A stretch of DNA of 64,000 nt from Volucribacter amazonae (lineage in GTDB: Bacteria; Pseudomonadota; Gammaproteobacteria; Enterobacterales; Pasteurellaceae), in NCBI RefSeq assembly GCF_029783845.1, contig NZ_LWID01000001.1:310001-374000 (forward strand), given 5' to 3'. A program made the translations under genes and the position numbers. Of the stretch, positions 26,056-34,984 are shown in pieces. The notes beneath the pieces are model-generated. The model was given only the letters and a program-made list of their open reading frames with translations. It made no database searches and was not told the origin of the DNA. The first letter of the stretch is position 1. Every line of letters starts with the position of its first letter.

Positions 26056-27129
26056 TTATTTGCACTGTGCTTTAAAACGCAATAAATGATCCAATAGTAC
26101 GATCGCAACCATTGCTTCAGCGATAGGTACGGCACGAATTCCAACACAAGGATCATGCCGTCCTTTAGTAATTACTTCCACTTCTTCCCCTTGTAAATTT
26201 AAGGTTTTACCTGCAATAGTAATACTGGAAGTGGGTTTTAATGCAATAGTCGCGATAATAGGTTGCCCTGAACTAATGCCCCCTAAAATACCGCCTGCAT
26301 GATTAGAGCAAAAGCCCTGTTTATTCATTTCATCACGATGCTCCGTACCTTTTTGACTCACTACCGCAAAGCCATCGCCAATTTCCACGCCTTTAACAGC
26401 ATTAATGCCCATTAAGGCATGAGCAAGATCCGCATCTAAACGATCAAAGACTGGTTCACCTAATCCTGCTGGTACATTTTCTGCGATAACGGTTAATTTT
26501 GCCCCTACAGAATTTCCCTCTTTTTTAAGCTGGCGGATTAATTCATCAAATTTTTCCACCGCACTTTGATCAGGACAGAAGAAAGGATTGCTATTAACCT
26601 GTTGCCAGTCTATTTCCTCTATTTTCTGTGGTGCAATTTCAATATTACCTATTTGTGCTAAAAAACCTCGCACTTCAATACCAAATTGTTCGCGTAGATA
26701 TTTTTTAGCAATAGCACCTGCTGCCACACGCATGGCGGTTTCTCTCGCCGAAGAACGTCCACCACCACGATAATCACGAATACCGTATTTTTGTTGATAG
26801 GTAAAATCCGCATGCCCCGGGCGAAAACGATCCTTAATCTCGTTATAATCTTGCGAACGTTGATCGCCATTTTTAATTAATAAACCGATACTGGTGCCAG
26901 TCGTTTTCCCCTCAAACACGCCTGATAAAATTTGTACTTGATCCTCTTCTCGGCGTGCCGTGGTATAGCGTGATGTCCCCGGTTTACGGCGATCCAGATC
27001 AGGCTGAATATCTTGCTCTGACAATGCCATATTGGGCGGTACACCGTCCACAATACAACCTAACGCAATCCCATGAGATTCGCCAAAAGTGGTTACTCTA
27101 AAAAGTTGTCCTATACTATTTCCTGCCAT
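26056..27129 (-). CDS. aroC: chorismate synthase
   Basis: 357 aa. Signatures GESHGIALGCIVDGVPP (residues ~16-32), RRKPGTSRYTTARREEDQV (~47), and the FMN-site regions DYRGGGRSSARETAMRVAAG and GRHDPCVGIRAVPIAEAM. It makes chorismate from EPSP, the last shared step of aromatic synthesis, using reduced FMN without net redox change. It follows mscK by 9 bp in the same direction. Confidence 0.97.
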   Translation of the reverse strand: MAGNSIGQLFRVTTFGESHGIALGCIVDGVPPNMALSEQDIQPDLDRRKPGTSRYTTARREEDQVQILSGVFEGKTTGTSIGLLIKNGDQRSQDYNEIKDRFRPGHADFTYQQKYGIRDYRGGGRSSARETAMRVAAGAIAKKYLREQFGIEVRGFLAQIGNIEIAPQKIEEIDWQQVNSNPFFCPDQSAVEKFDELIRQLKKEGNSVGAKLTVIAENVPAGLGEPVFDRLDADLAHALMGINAVKGVEIGDGFAVVSQKGTEHRDEMNKQGFCSNHAGGILGGISSGQPIIATIALKPTSSITIAGKTLNLQGEEVEVITKGRHDPCVGIRAVPIAEAMVAIVLLDHLLRFKAQCK

Positions 27130-27138
27130 AATTGTTCC

Positions 27139-30100
27139 TTATTGTTTAAATAATTGATGCGGTTGGCTATCCTCTGATAATTCTTGATTACGAATATTAA
27201 CATTGAGCTGATTAAATGCAATCTCAATATGATTAAGGTTAAATAATTGATTAATGCGGTAATTCAAGAAATTCGTCATTGGTACGCGATCATCAATAGT
27301 TGGTACATGTACCAATAATTCATATTCTAAACCATGTTCGCCAAAATTTAAGAAATTCACTTGTGGCTCTGGCGTTTCTAATACTTTCGGTGCTTCTTTA
27401 GCGGATTGTAACAAGAGTTTATGTACAAGATCCAAATCTGACCCATAAGCCACACTTAAATGCACTACCAATCTTGTCATACTGTTTGATAATGTCCAGT
27501 TAATAAAACGTTCTGTAACAAAAGATTGGTTAGGTAATACCACGTCTTTATCATCAGAATCAAGCAAGGTGGTTGAACGCAAACGAATTTTGGTGACTAC
27601 GCCCGTAAATTGCCCTACGGTAACTTTATCGCCAACCCGAATAGGGCGTTCAAATAACAGAATAATCCCAGACACAAAACTGCCGAAAATTTCCCTTACA
27701 CCAAAACCCAGCCCCACAGAAAGTGCGGTAAATAACCATTGTAATTTATTCCAAGATAAACCAAGGTTAGTAAACGACCAAATTAAGCCGATCACAATAA
27801 TACAATAGCTTAATAATGACGTGATCGTATGCGGTGTTCCCTGCGAAAAACGACTACGAGAGAAAATTAACACTTCCAAGATCCCTTTTAAATTGCGTAC
27901 TAACATATACATTGCTAGCAACACAAGCATCGCACGCATTAAATTTAATAAGGTTATGGAATTGGCAACCGTCCCTTTGGCGGTGGTTTCAATGCTTTCC
28001 CATAAAATCACGCCGTCTAAATAATAAGCCACACTGAATAGATCCGACCATACGGCATAAAAGGCTAAAATTAATACCACCCAAGCAATTAAATCTGCCA
28101 TACGGAAAATTTGTTGATTGACGGTGGCAATTTTAATGCTTTTTTCCGCCACATCTGCTTCTGTAATGGCTTTGTCTTCGCCCACTTCTAATTGCTGACG
28201 AATATCCTCACGCCGTTTTTGTAAACGCCGATATGCCATACGTCTTGAAGACACTGATAAAAAGCGGTAAACAATTTGTCGCCCAAAAATCCAAATGACC
28301 ACCACCATATAGCTTTCAAATAAATATTTAATCAGCTCAACCGCCGTATAATAATACCCCAACACCACCAAAACAATTAAGCTACTTGGCGTTAAAAATA
28401 GCACGATTTTAACTAAGCGTAATAACTTGGTGCTACGAATTTCGCCTGTTTCTGTTACGGTATTTTCATAACGATTAATGGCTTTTGTTAGAAGTGGTAA
28501 AATCACAAATTGGCAGAGAATTAATGCCACAATTAGCATAACCTGCCCGATCACATCGCGGCTAAAATCAATTTGTTGTAAATAAGAGAAAATAAAAGAT
28601 CCGAAAATTAATGAAATCACTAAAATGGATTTTTTAATGACAATACGGAAAATTTCATTACTGCCTTGTGGCATACCAAAATGGCGATAGGCTAAACCGT
28701 TTGGACGCAATAAGGAGAGAATTGTAGCAAAAAACAACCAATACCCCGCCAAAAAACATGCCCATTTCCAACCTTCATATAAATTCTGAAAAATCACATA
28801 AGTAGCTAAGCTCGCCAGCGAAACAAAAATAAGGGTACTCGGCAAGGCTAGAATAACCGTCCAAAACAAAGCTTCTGGGGTATGCCAATGGCTATCTCGC
28901 TTTAAGGTATTTACTTGTTCCGCTAAACTGGTAAGGCGTTTTTTAATGCTTGGTTTTTTATAAATAATCAGGCTATAACCTGCTAAAGCAATCAAAATAA
29001 ACAAACCAAGGGGAATAATATTCTGCGTTAAGCTGGCAAGATTAATATGCCTTGCCAGCTCGCCAATCTCCGCAATCGCAAGGCGTGGAAAAGATTCTAA
29101 CCAATCAAGATCAATACGATTGTTACTAGCAACCCAAAAACTTTGTTGGCGTAATTTACTCTGTAAAGTATCGCTAATAGATAAAACTTCTTGTTGGTTT
29201 AATTCAATAGTAATGGCTAAATTTAGTTGGTTATTCAATAACTTAATTAAATCATTCAGAATTTTATAACGTTCTTGTAAAATTTTTTCCAATTCTGACC
29301 GCACTTTTTCATCAAATTGCGTTTTGTACGTTTGTTCTAACTCGGCAATATAACTATTGGTATTATAAATATGCTCACGAATTTCGGTGGTATCAAAAAT
29401 CTGCACCCGTAACTCACCAATGGTTTTAGACAAACCTTTAATCATTTGATCTTGGGGTAAGGCTTGTTTTTGTTTATTAATAATTCTTGATAGCACTAAT
29501 GTCCCTTGCAAGGCACTAATTTGTTCTTCAATATTGCGTTGCATTTGGCGTAAATTATCCAACACATTGGTAATGCGTAAATCGTCTTGCGATAAGGCAT
29601 TCATTTGTGCAGTATTTTGTAACAAAATCTGGGAAAAACGGGTATTTAACGCAAGCTCTTGCACAATCACAGGATTATCAGCATTAGTATTTTGCTCTAA
29701 TTCAGTAGCTTGTTGCACCTGTTTACGGGATTCTTGCAAATGTTTGGCATTAATGGCTTGTTGTAAATTGGCTAATTGTGCTTGTAGCTGTTGTAAAGCT
29801 AGGGTATCTTCTTCGCTTTGAGATTCATATAATACCGTTAAACTATCGTGTCCACGTAATAACATTTGATGATAACGGTTGCTTAACTCGATCAATTCTT
29901 GCTCAAGTTCTAAGCGATTACGTAAGGCTTCCGTTTGCGGGCTGCTATCAGACGGAGAAAGATTTAATAGCTTACTATTAATCTCTTGACTTCGCACAAG
30001 GTTATCTTTTAATGCCATTTGCGAACGCTCTGGTACAGTGCTTTGCGACACCACCGTAGCATTGACTTCCGCTAAATCACTTTGTGCCTCTTGCACTTTT

Positions 30101-30471
30101 TGAAAAGTGTTTTCTAATTGGCTTTGTAAATTGGTTAAAGACTGGCTTTCCAATTCTTCAACAGATTGCACCGCACTTTGTTGCCGTAGCTGGCGTAATT
30201 TATTTTGGCTTTCCGCTAATAATTTACCTGCATTGGCAATCTCGTTTTCTAAACGTTCATTCGCCTGTTTTTGTTGATTAATTTTGCTGACTAATGATAC
30301 CGCTTCTTCTAAATTTTGCACCATTAGCTTATGCTCTGCCGAACTGCTATTATCCGCTTTGGCGCCCTCTAATTGAGTGCGGAGATCTTCTAAACTCGGT
30401 ACGGCTGCCTGTACACAGGTAACAATACCCAATAACAACATAATATAAACGCCAATACGCCGTAATTTCAT
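27139..30471 (-). CDS. mscK: mechanosensitive channel MscK (KefA)
   Basis: 1110 aa. Signal peptide, then a long periplasmic coiled-coil region (residues ~25-480) rich in Gln/Leu/Glu. About eleven membrane segments follow, and a C-terminal MscS-type channel domain: LSVGLGFGVREIFGSFVSGIILLFERPIRVGDKVTVGQFTGVV spans TM3b and the beta domain. It opens under membrane tension to release solutes. The cluster order seqA-menE-mscK-aroC follows Haemophilus. Length agrees with E. coli MscK (1120 aa). Confidence 0.9.
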   Translation of the reverse strand: MKLRRIGVYIMLLLGIVTCVQAAVPSLEDLRTQLEGAKADNSSSAEHKLMVQNLEEAVSLVSKINQQKQANERLENEIANAGKLLAESQNKLRQLRQQSAVQSVEELESQSLTNLQSQLENTFQKVQEAQSDLAEVNATVVSQSTVPERSQMALKDNLVRSQEINSKLLNLSPSDSSPQTEALRNRLELEQELIELSNRYHQMLLRGHDSLTVLYESQSEEDTLALQQLQAQLANLQQAINAKHLQESRKQVQQATELEQNTNADNPVIVQELALNTRFSQILLQNTAQMNALSQDDLRITNVLDNLRQMQRNIEEQISALQGTLVLSRIINKQKQALPQDQMIKGLSKTIGELRVQIFDTTEIREHIYNTNSYIAELEQTYKTQFDEKVRSELEKILQERYKILNDLIKLLNNQLNLAITIELNQQEVLSISDTLQSKLRQQSFWVASNNRIDLDWLESFPRLAIAEIGELARHINLASLTQNIIPLGLFILIALAGYSLIIYKKPSIKKRLTSLAEQVNTLKRDSHWHTPEALFWTVILALPSTLIFVSLASLATYVIFQNLYEGWKWACFLAGYWLFFATILSLLRPNGLAYRHFGMPQGSNEIFRIVIKKSILVISLIFGSFIFSYLQQIDFSRDVIGQVMLIVALILCQFVILPLLTKAINRYENTVTETGEIRSTKLLRLVKIVLFLTPSSLIVLVVLGYYYTAVELIKYLFESYMVVVIWIFGRQIVYRFLSVSSRRMAYRRLQKRREDIRQQLEVGEDKAITEADVAEKSIKIATVNQQIFRMADLIAWVVLILAFYAVWSDLFSVAYYLDGVILWESIETTAKGTVANSITLLNLMRAMLVLLAMYMLVRNLKGILEVLIFSRSRFSQGTPHTITSLLSYCIIVIGLIWSFTNLGLSWNKLQWLFTALSVGLGFGVREIFGSFVSGIILLFERPIRVGDKVTVGQFTGVVTKIRLRSTTLLDSDDKDVVLPNQSFVTERFINWTLSNSMTRLVVHLSVAYGSDLDLVHKLLLQSAKEAPKVLETPEPQVNFLNFGEHGLEYELLVHVPTIDDRVPMTNFLNYRINQLFNLNHIEIAFNQLNVNIRNQELSEDSQPHQLFKQ

Positions 30472-30474
30472 AAA

Positions 30475-31827
30475 TTATTCTTTATCCCATATCTTAGCTA
30501 ATTGTTGTTGTAATTCATAACGCGAAACCTTAATCCCTGATTGTGCTTGCTCTGGCAAAGGAAAATACCCAATAGGTTGTTTAAATTTTTCCAGTTTATT
30601 GGACAACCAATGGGTCAATTTATTCACGTCCTTTTGGGTAAATCCCTGAGAAAATTCCACCATCGCCACAGGGCGTTGCCCAAACTCAGGATCATTCACA
30701 GCAAGCACTACCGCTTGCTTTAAATGTTCATATTGCAATAAAATCTTTTCAACTTCTTCAGGTTGAATATTCTCTCCCCCTGAAATAAACATATTATCCA
30801 ATCGCCCTGCAATCACTAATTCATTGTCTTGCCAATATCCTCGATCTTTGGTTTGTAACCAACCTTGTTGATTACATAACGGCGTAAGCTGCCCATTCTG
30901 CCAATAGCCCAAGCCTAAGCCTGCACCACGCAACCAAATTTCGCCATTTACCAAACAATATTCTCGCCCAGCTAAGGCTTGCCCTACTCCAGCTTTGCTA
31001 TCATAAGGTTTCGCAAATACCGTGGACGCCATTTCTGTCATACCATAACCACAATAGCAAGAAAAGCCTTGCTGTTCCGCTTGTTCTACCAAATTAAGCG
31101 GAATATGGCTACCGCCCAGTAAAATATGTTGTTTTTGTTGAGATTGAATGGGATTATCCGCTAAATAGGCCAACCAACGTTGTAATTGAGTAGGGACTAA
31201 AGAAAGATGCGTGGCTTGTGTCATAGCAACATAAAGATTATCGCCCACTAACTGCAATCTTGCCCCTGTCAATAACCAACGCCAAACAATGCCTTGCCCT
31301 GAAACGTGAAATAAAGGCAAAGAAAGTAACCAACAATGCTCCGCTTGAAACCTCATTAACTGGCAGACCCCCTGAGCATTAGCCAGATGATCCGCCATAC
31401 GATGCGCAACCGCCTTAGGTTGTCCAGAAGATCCTGAGGTTAAGGTTAAGGTCAAAGAAACAAATTGCTCTTGTGCTTTGACTTGTGCCAATGGCTGGCA
31501 TTGTTGTTCAGACCAAAGCAAGACCGCTTGGTGATCTCGGCAAAGTTGCTGAATTTTACTGACACTAAACGCAGGATTAAGCAACAATACACGCCCTCCC
31601 AGTTGCAACACTGCACAATAAGCTAACAATAAATCCAGACTATTTTTGCCACATAGGGCTACGGTATGCCCAGCTTTCACCCCTTGCTGAACAAAACAAA
31701 AAGCGAATTGCTCAATTCGCTCAGAAAAAACTTGCCAGGTTAAGGATTGCTGCTCAAATTGCAAGGCAATACGCTGAGCATAATCGGGATTATCGGCATA
31801 TTGTCGCCATAAAAATTGCCTATTCAT
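30475..31827 (-). CDS. menE: o-succinylbenzoate--CoA ligase
   Basis: 450 aa, adenylate-forming. P-loop-like LTLTLTSGSSGQPKAVAHR (residues ~124-142), CGYGMTEMAST (~257), the hinge KDRGYWQDNELVIAGRLDNMFISGGENIQPEEVE (with D and R) and a C-terminal GIKVSRYEL lysine. It activates o-succinylbenzoate in menaquinone synthesis. It begins directly after the seqA stop, so translation is probably coupled. Short for a generic acyl-CoA synthetase but normal for MenE. Confidence 0.9.
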   Translation of the reverse strand: MNRQFLWRQYADNPDYAQRIALQFEQQSLTWQVFSERIEQFAFCFVQQGVKAGHTVALCGKNSLDLLLAYCAVLQLGGRVLLLNPAFSVSKIQQLCRDHQAVLLWSEQQCQPLAQVKAQEQFVSLTLTLTSGSSGQPKAVAHRMADHLANAQGVCQLMRFQAEHCWLLSLPLFHVSGQGIVWRWLLTGARLQLVGDNLYVAMTQATHLSLVPTQLQRWLAYLADNPIQSQQKQHILLGGSHIPLNLVEQAEQQGFSCYCGYGMTEMASTVFAKPYDSKAGVGQALAGREYCLVNGEIWLRGAGLGLGYWQNGQLTPLCNQQGWLQTKDRGYWQDNELVIAGRLDNMFISGGENIQPEEVEKILLQYEHLKQAVVLAVNDPEFGQRPVAMVEFSQGFTQKDVNKLTHWLSNKLEKFKQPIGYFPLPEQAQSGIKVSRYELQQQLAKIWDKE

Positions 31828-32475
31828 TTAATTTACAACAAAAAATGACCGCACTTGCTCAATTAAATCCTCAGGCAACTGCATGGATTGCATAACCCCC
31901 TCTAACATTAACATTTTCCGCCCACTATTGGTGTTGGTAATAACCCAATAAGGGGTGTCTGGAATTTGCTTCGGCTTAGTATGATTCCCCGCTGCCAACA
32001 ATGTGGATTCATCTCGTGCAAAATAAACCCGAGTACGCCCTTGCAATGACTCCGTTGCTTGAGCAAAACGTTCTGGATTAGTACGATACAACAGGTTAAG
32101 CACCGCCAAAAAACGCACTACCGCTTTATTTTCTTCCACAAAATCCGCCGACTGCAATAAAGCTCGCAACTTAGTTACCACTTGCTGAATATCTTGTTCC
32201 GATTGTGTTTTTACACTCGCACTCGCCTTTTCTTCTTTTACCACCTTGGCAGTTTGACGATTCCCTTTATTCACTACGGATAATTCTAAAGATTGCGATA
32301 CCTTTTGTGGCGTTTCTAAAGGTTCCGTTTCACTTGTTTCAACAAGAGTTTGCGTGTTAGAAAGAGGATCAAGATCTAACAAACGGCGTAATATATCAGA
32401 TGCACTTTCGCCAATAGATTGAGTTTTACTCGCAATATATTGATAAAGTTCTTCATCTACCTCAATAATTTTCAT
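31828..32475 (-). CDS. seqA: replication initiation regulator SeqA
   Basis: 215 aa. N-terminal oligomerisation part MKIIEVDEELYQYIASKTQSIGESASDILRRLL matches SeqA. A variable Ser/Glu/Lys-rich linker follows (residues ~40-95), then the hemimethylated GATC-binding domain: YFARDESTLLAAGNHTKPKQIPDTPYWVITNTNSGRK. SeqA sequesters newly replicated oriC and organises DNA behind forks. First gene of the menE-mscK-aroC direction. Element copy B lies upstream at 32511-32617. Confidence 0.95.
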   Translation of the reverse strand: MKIIEVDEELYQYIASKTQSIGESASDILRRLLDLDPLSNTQTLVETSETEPLETPQKVSQSLELSVVNKGNRQTAKVVKEEKASASVKTQSEQDIQQVVTKLRALLQSADFVEENKAVVRFLAVLNLLYRTNPERFAQATESLQGRTRVYFARDESTLLAAGNHTKPKQIPDTPYWVITNTNSGRKMLMLEGVMQSMQLPEDLIEQVRSFFVVN

Positions 32476-32510
32476 TTCCCTTTCCTCTTTATGTTATCTA
32501 GCTTGCTCGT

Positions 32511-32617
32511 TATAGTCCTTCAATTTAAAATAAGACAAACTAGCACGCCGAAAACAGTACAAAGAATACGGCAAAGCGTGCCAACGCTGTATTATTTTAA
32601 AGTGGCAAGACGATATA
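32511..32617. repeat. dispersed inverted-repeat element, copy B (107 bp)
   Basis: Left end TATAGTCCTTCAATTTAAAA, right end ATTATTTTAAAGTGGCAAGA then CGATATA. An inner inverted repeat (AGCACGC near 32532 and GCGTGCC near 32576) makes a longer hairpin than in other copies. It sits between seqA and ybfF, where both promoters should lie. Confidence 0.78.
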
Positions 32618-32681
32618 ATGTGCATTATACTGATTTCTTTCTCAATACACTATGCAAATCACAGAAAATAACGGCAAAATA

Positions 32682-33455
32682 ATGAACGAACAAGCATTAC
32701 ATTATCAATACCAGCAAGGTTCACCTCACCAACCAACCTTAGTTTTTTTACATGGCTTATTTGGCGATATGAATAATCTCGGCATTATCGCCAAAGGATT
32801 TAGTGAGCAATACAACATTCTCCGCCTTGATCTCCGCAATCATGGACAAAGTTTTCATAGTGAACAAATGAATTATCCACTTATGGCACAGGATATTTAT
32901 CAACTATTAGAGAAACTTCAACTAAAAAAAGTCAGTCTTATTGGACATTCTATGGGGGGCAAAACCGCTATGCAATTTACCGCCCAATACCCTGAACAAG
33001 TAGAAAAACTGGTGGTCATTGATATTGCCCCCATTAAATACCAACAACAACGTCATCAAGATGTATTTGCGGGGTTATTTGCCGTCAAACAAGCCCAAGT
33101 CAGCACTCGCCAGCAAGCTCGTCCCCTACTTGCTCAACATATCAAGGACGAAAGCATAATCCAATTTATGCTTAAATCCTTTGATCCCAGCAGTAGTGAA
33201 AAATTTCGCTTTAATTTGACCGCACTTTATCAACATTATTCCGCCCTTATGGACTGGCAACCTTGTCTTGTCCAACAACCTACCTTGTTTATTAAAGGCG
33301 GTAAATCCGATTATATCCAACTCAAAGATCGTGAAACCATCTTAGCCCAATTTCCCCAAGCCCAATCCTTTACCATTAATGGGGCAGATCATTGGGTACA
33401 TGCGGAAAAGCCTACTCAAGTCATAAAATCTATTGAAAGATTTTTATCCATTTAA
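32682..33455 (+). CDS. ybfF: YbfF-type alpha/beta-hydrolase esterase
   Basis: 257 aa from the ATG at 32682, chosen because it gives the N-terminus usual for YbfF; an in-frame ATG at 32652 is possible. Oxyanion motif VFLHGLFGDMNNLG, nucleophile elbow LIGHSMGGKTAMQF (Ser), acid residue region around IKGGKSDY, and catalytic His in NGADHWVHAEKP. It hydrolyses short acyl esters, possibly acyl-CoA; the physiological substrate is not settled. ybfF-seqA divergence is conserved. The TbpAB-like/Slam locus is inserted right after it. Confidence 0.88.
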   Translation: MNEQALHYQYQQGSPHQPTLVFLHGLFGDMNNLGIIAKGFSEQYNILRLDLRNHGQSFHSEQMNYPLMAQDIYQLLEKLQLKKVSLIGHSMGGKTAMQFTAQYPEQVEKLVVIDIAPIKYQQQRHQDVFAGLFAVKQAQVSTRQQARPLLAQHIKDESIIQFMLKSFDPSSSEKFRFNLTALYQHYSALMDWQPCLVQQPTLFIKGGKSDYIQLKDRETILAQFPQAQSFTINGADHWVHAEKPTQVIKSIERFLSI

Positions 33456-33478
33456 CGAATACCGCTTTCATAGAATGG

Positions 33479-34921
33479 CTAGAATATTTTATTTATATTG
33501 AAAAAGATTTCTTTTCTTGTATAAGAATGTAATGCACTATTACTTCTATGGGCATAATATTGCAAAGAAATTTCTGGTTGAAAACCTGCATATTGTAACT
33601 TTTGATGTTTTAATTGCAACATAACTGCATATTTACGATCTTTTCGTTTATGTTGTTGGGTTAATAAAGTAGCCCCTTTGTATTTATTTTGCCCATACAA
33701 AACAGAAATATTCGTACCTAAACCATTATCCCAAGCTGTACGCCAATCCGTTTTAACGCTCCAACCCCAATAACGATCTTCCGCATCACGAGTCGCATAT
33801 TGATGTACAACTTCTTGATTTAATAATAAAGTATGTTTTTCCGTCAAGGCATATAAACTGGTTAAATTAAAAATCTGGCGATGATTATTAAAAAATTTCT
33901 GGCGATCAAAATATTGATGTTCGTAGGCTAACGAAAATAATGTTGAAAATCGATGATGCCAATGATGCAACCAACTCGCTTGACTGCCCAAAGTATAAGA
34001 ATAAGCCTTTTCGCCATATAATCTTCTCGCTGCATAAGGTTGTAACGTAAAATCATTATATTGATCTGCCTTAGCAAAAGTTAAGGCTATACGGCTATTA
34101 AAATCATTATAATGGCGATAGCGATGATATTGTTTTCCATAAAGGTAAAAATGAGGCTGTAAATAAAATCCTTGAGGCAAAATAAACTTCTTAGATAATG
34201 CGGCTTGATATGTTATACCAAAATCAGATTTTTTATCTGAAAACTTAAAATTACCCCATTTTTGATGATCTGGAGCATTATTGATATTTCTATCATAAAA
34301 AACACTTAAATTAACATTAAATTTCCATTCAGTAATATGGTTAATTAATTGATGATATTGCTCAACTTGTTGCTTAATATCTGGCGGTAAATGAGACAAT
34401 TTTTCTAATTGATTAAAATTATAACGTGCTAACGCATAATTTTTATTGTAAAAATTTGCTAAGGCATAATAATATCCCACTACTTCTGCATAAGGGTAAT
34501 CTTGTAAAATTTTATGAAAAGCTACCGCACTTTCCGCAGATTTACCTTGATATAATAGCAATACCCCTTCTGCATAAGATACTAAATAAGGATTCGCAAA
34601 GGCTGATTGTCGATAAATAGGGAGTATTTTTTCAATACCAACAATATTATGTTGACGAATAAGCGTCAACATAACTGTTCTTAACAGCTCAGGGTTATCT
34701 AATAATTGTTGGCTACTTATCATCAATTCCTTATTTTCTGCAGATAACTGCGGAATATATTGATTTTCTTGGTAAATTTGTTGTTGAAGACTATCTAAAA
34801 TAATGGGTTTTGGATAGCCGGTAGAAAATTCATCGCGATTTATTTGATGATTAATAGGCTCTTGAGCCACTAAAGCTAAAGAAGTACATAATAAAGATAA
34901 AGAAAAAAATAACGGTTTCAT
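33479..34921 (-). CDS. Slam, surface lipoprotein assembly modulator
   Basis: 480 aa. Signal peptide (FFSLSLLCTSLALVAQ), then an N-terminal helical TPR-like domain (residues ~60-195, with YAEGVLLLYQGKSAESAVAFHKIL and YYYALANFYNKNYALARY). The rest (from ~200) is a 14-strand-type barrel with alternating aromatic residues and a C-terminal Phe (NINKIF), the DUF560/Slam layout. Slams carry folded lipoproteins such as TbpB to the cell surface. Position directly after the TbpB-like/TbpA-like pair supports this and suggests that the lipoprotein is its client. Confidence 0.87.
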   Translation of the reverse strand: MKPLFFSLSLLCTSLALVAQEPINHQINRDEFSTGYPKPIILDSLQQQIYQENQYIPQLSAENKELMISSQQLLDNPELLRTVMLTLIRQHNIVGIEKILPIYRQSAFANPYLVSYAEGVLLLYQGKSAESAVAFHKILQDYPYAEVVGYYYALANFYNKNYALARYNFNQLEKLSHLPPDIKQQVEQYHQLINHITEWKFNVNLSVFYDRNINNAPDHQKWGNFKFSDKKSDFGITYQAALSKKFILPQGFYLQPHFYLYGKQYHRYRHYNDFNSRIALTFAKADQYNDFTLQPYAARRLYGEKAYSYTLGSQASWLHHWHHRFSTLFSLAYEHQYFDRQKFFNNHRQIFNLTSLYALTEKHTLLLNQEVVHQYATRDAEDRYWGWSVKTDWRTAWDNGLGTNISVLYGQNKYKGATLLTQQHKRKDRKYAVMLQLKHQKLQYAGFQPEISLQYYAHRSNSALHSYTRKEIFFNINKIF

Positions 34922-34984
34922 AGCTAAAGATCAAAAAGAGAGATAAGCAGAAACACTTATCTCTATTCTAATAAATTAATAAAA

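Noticed and set aside
27569..28037. Three plus-strand ORFs of 67-79 aa opposite the mscK channel domain
   Set aside because: They lie fully inside the mscK coding region on the other strand, have no ribosome sites and no family features.
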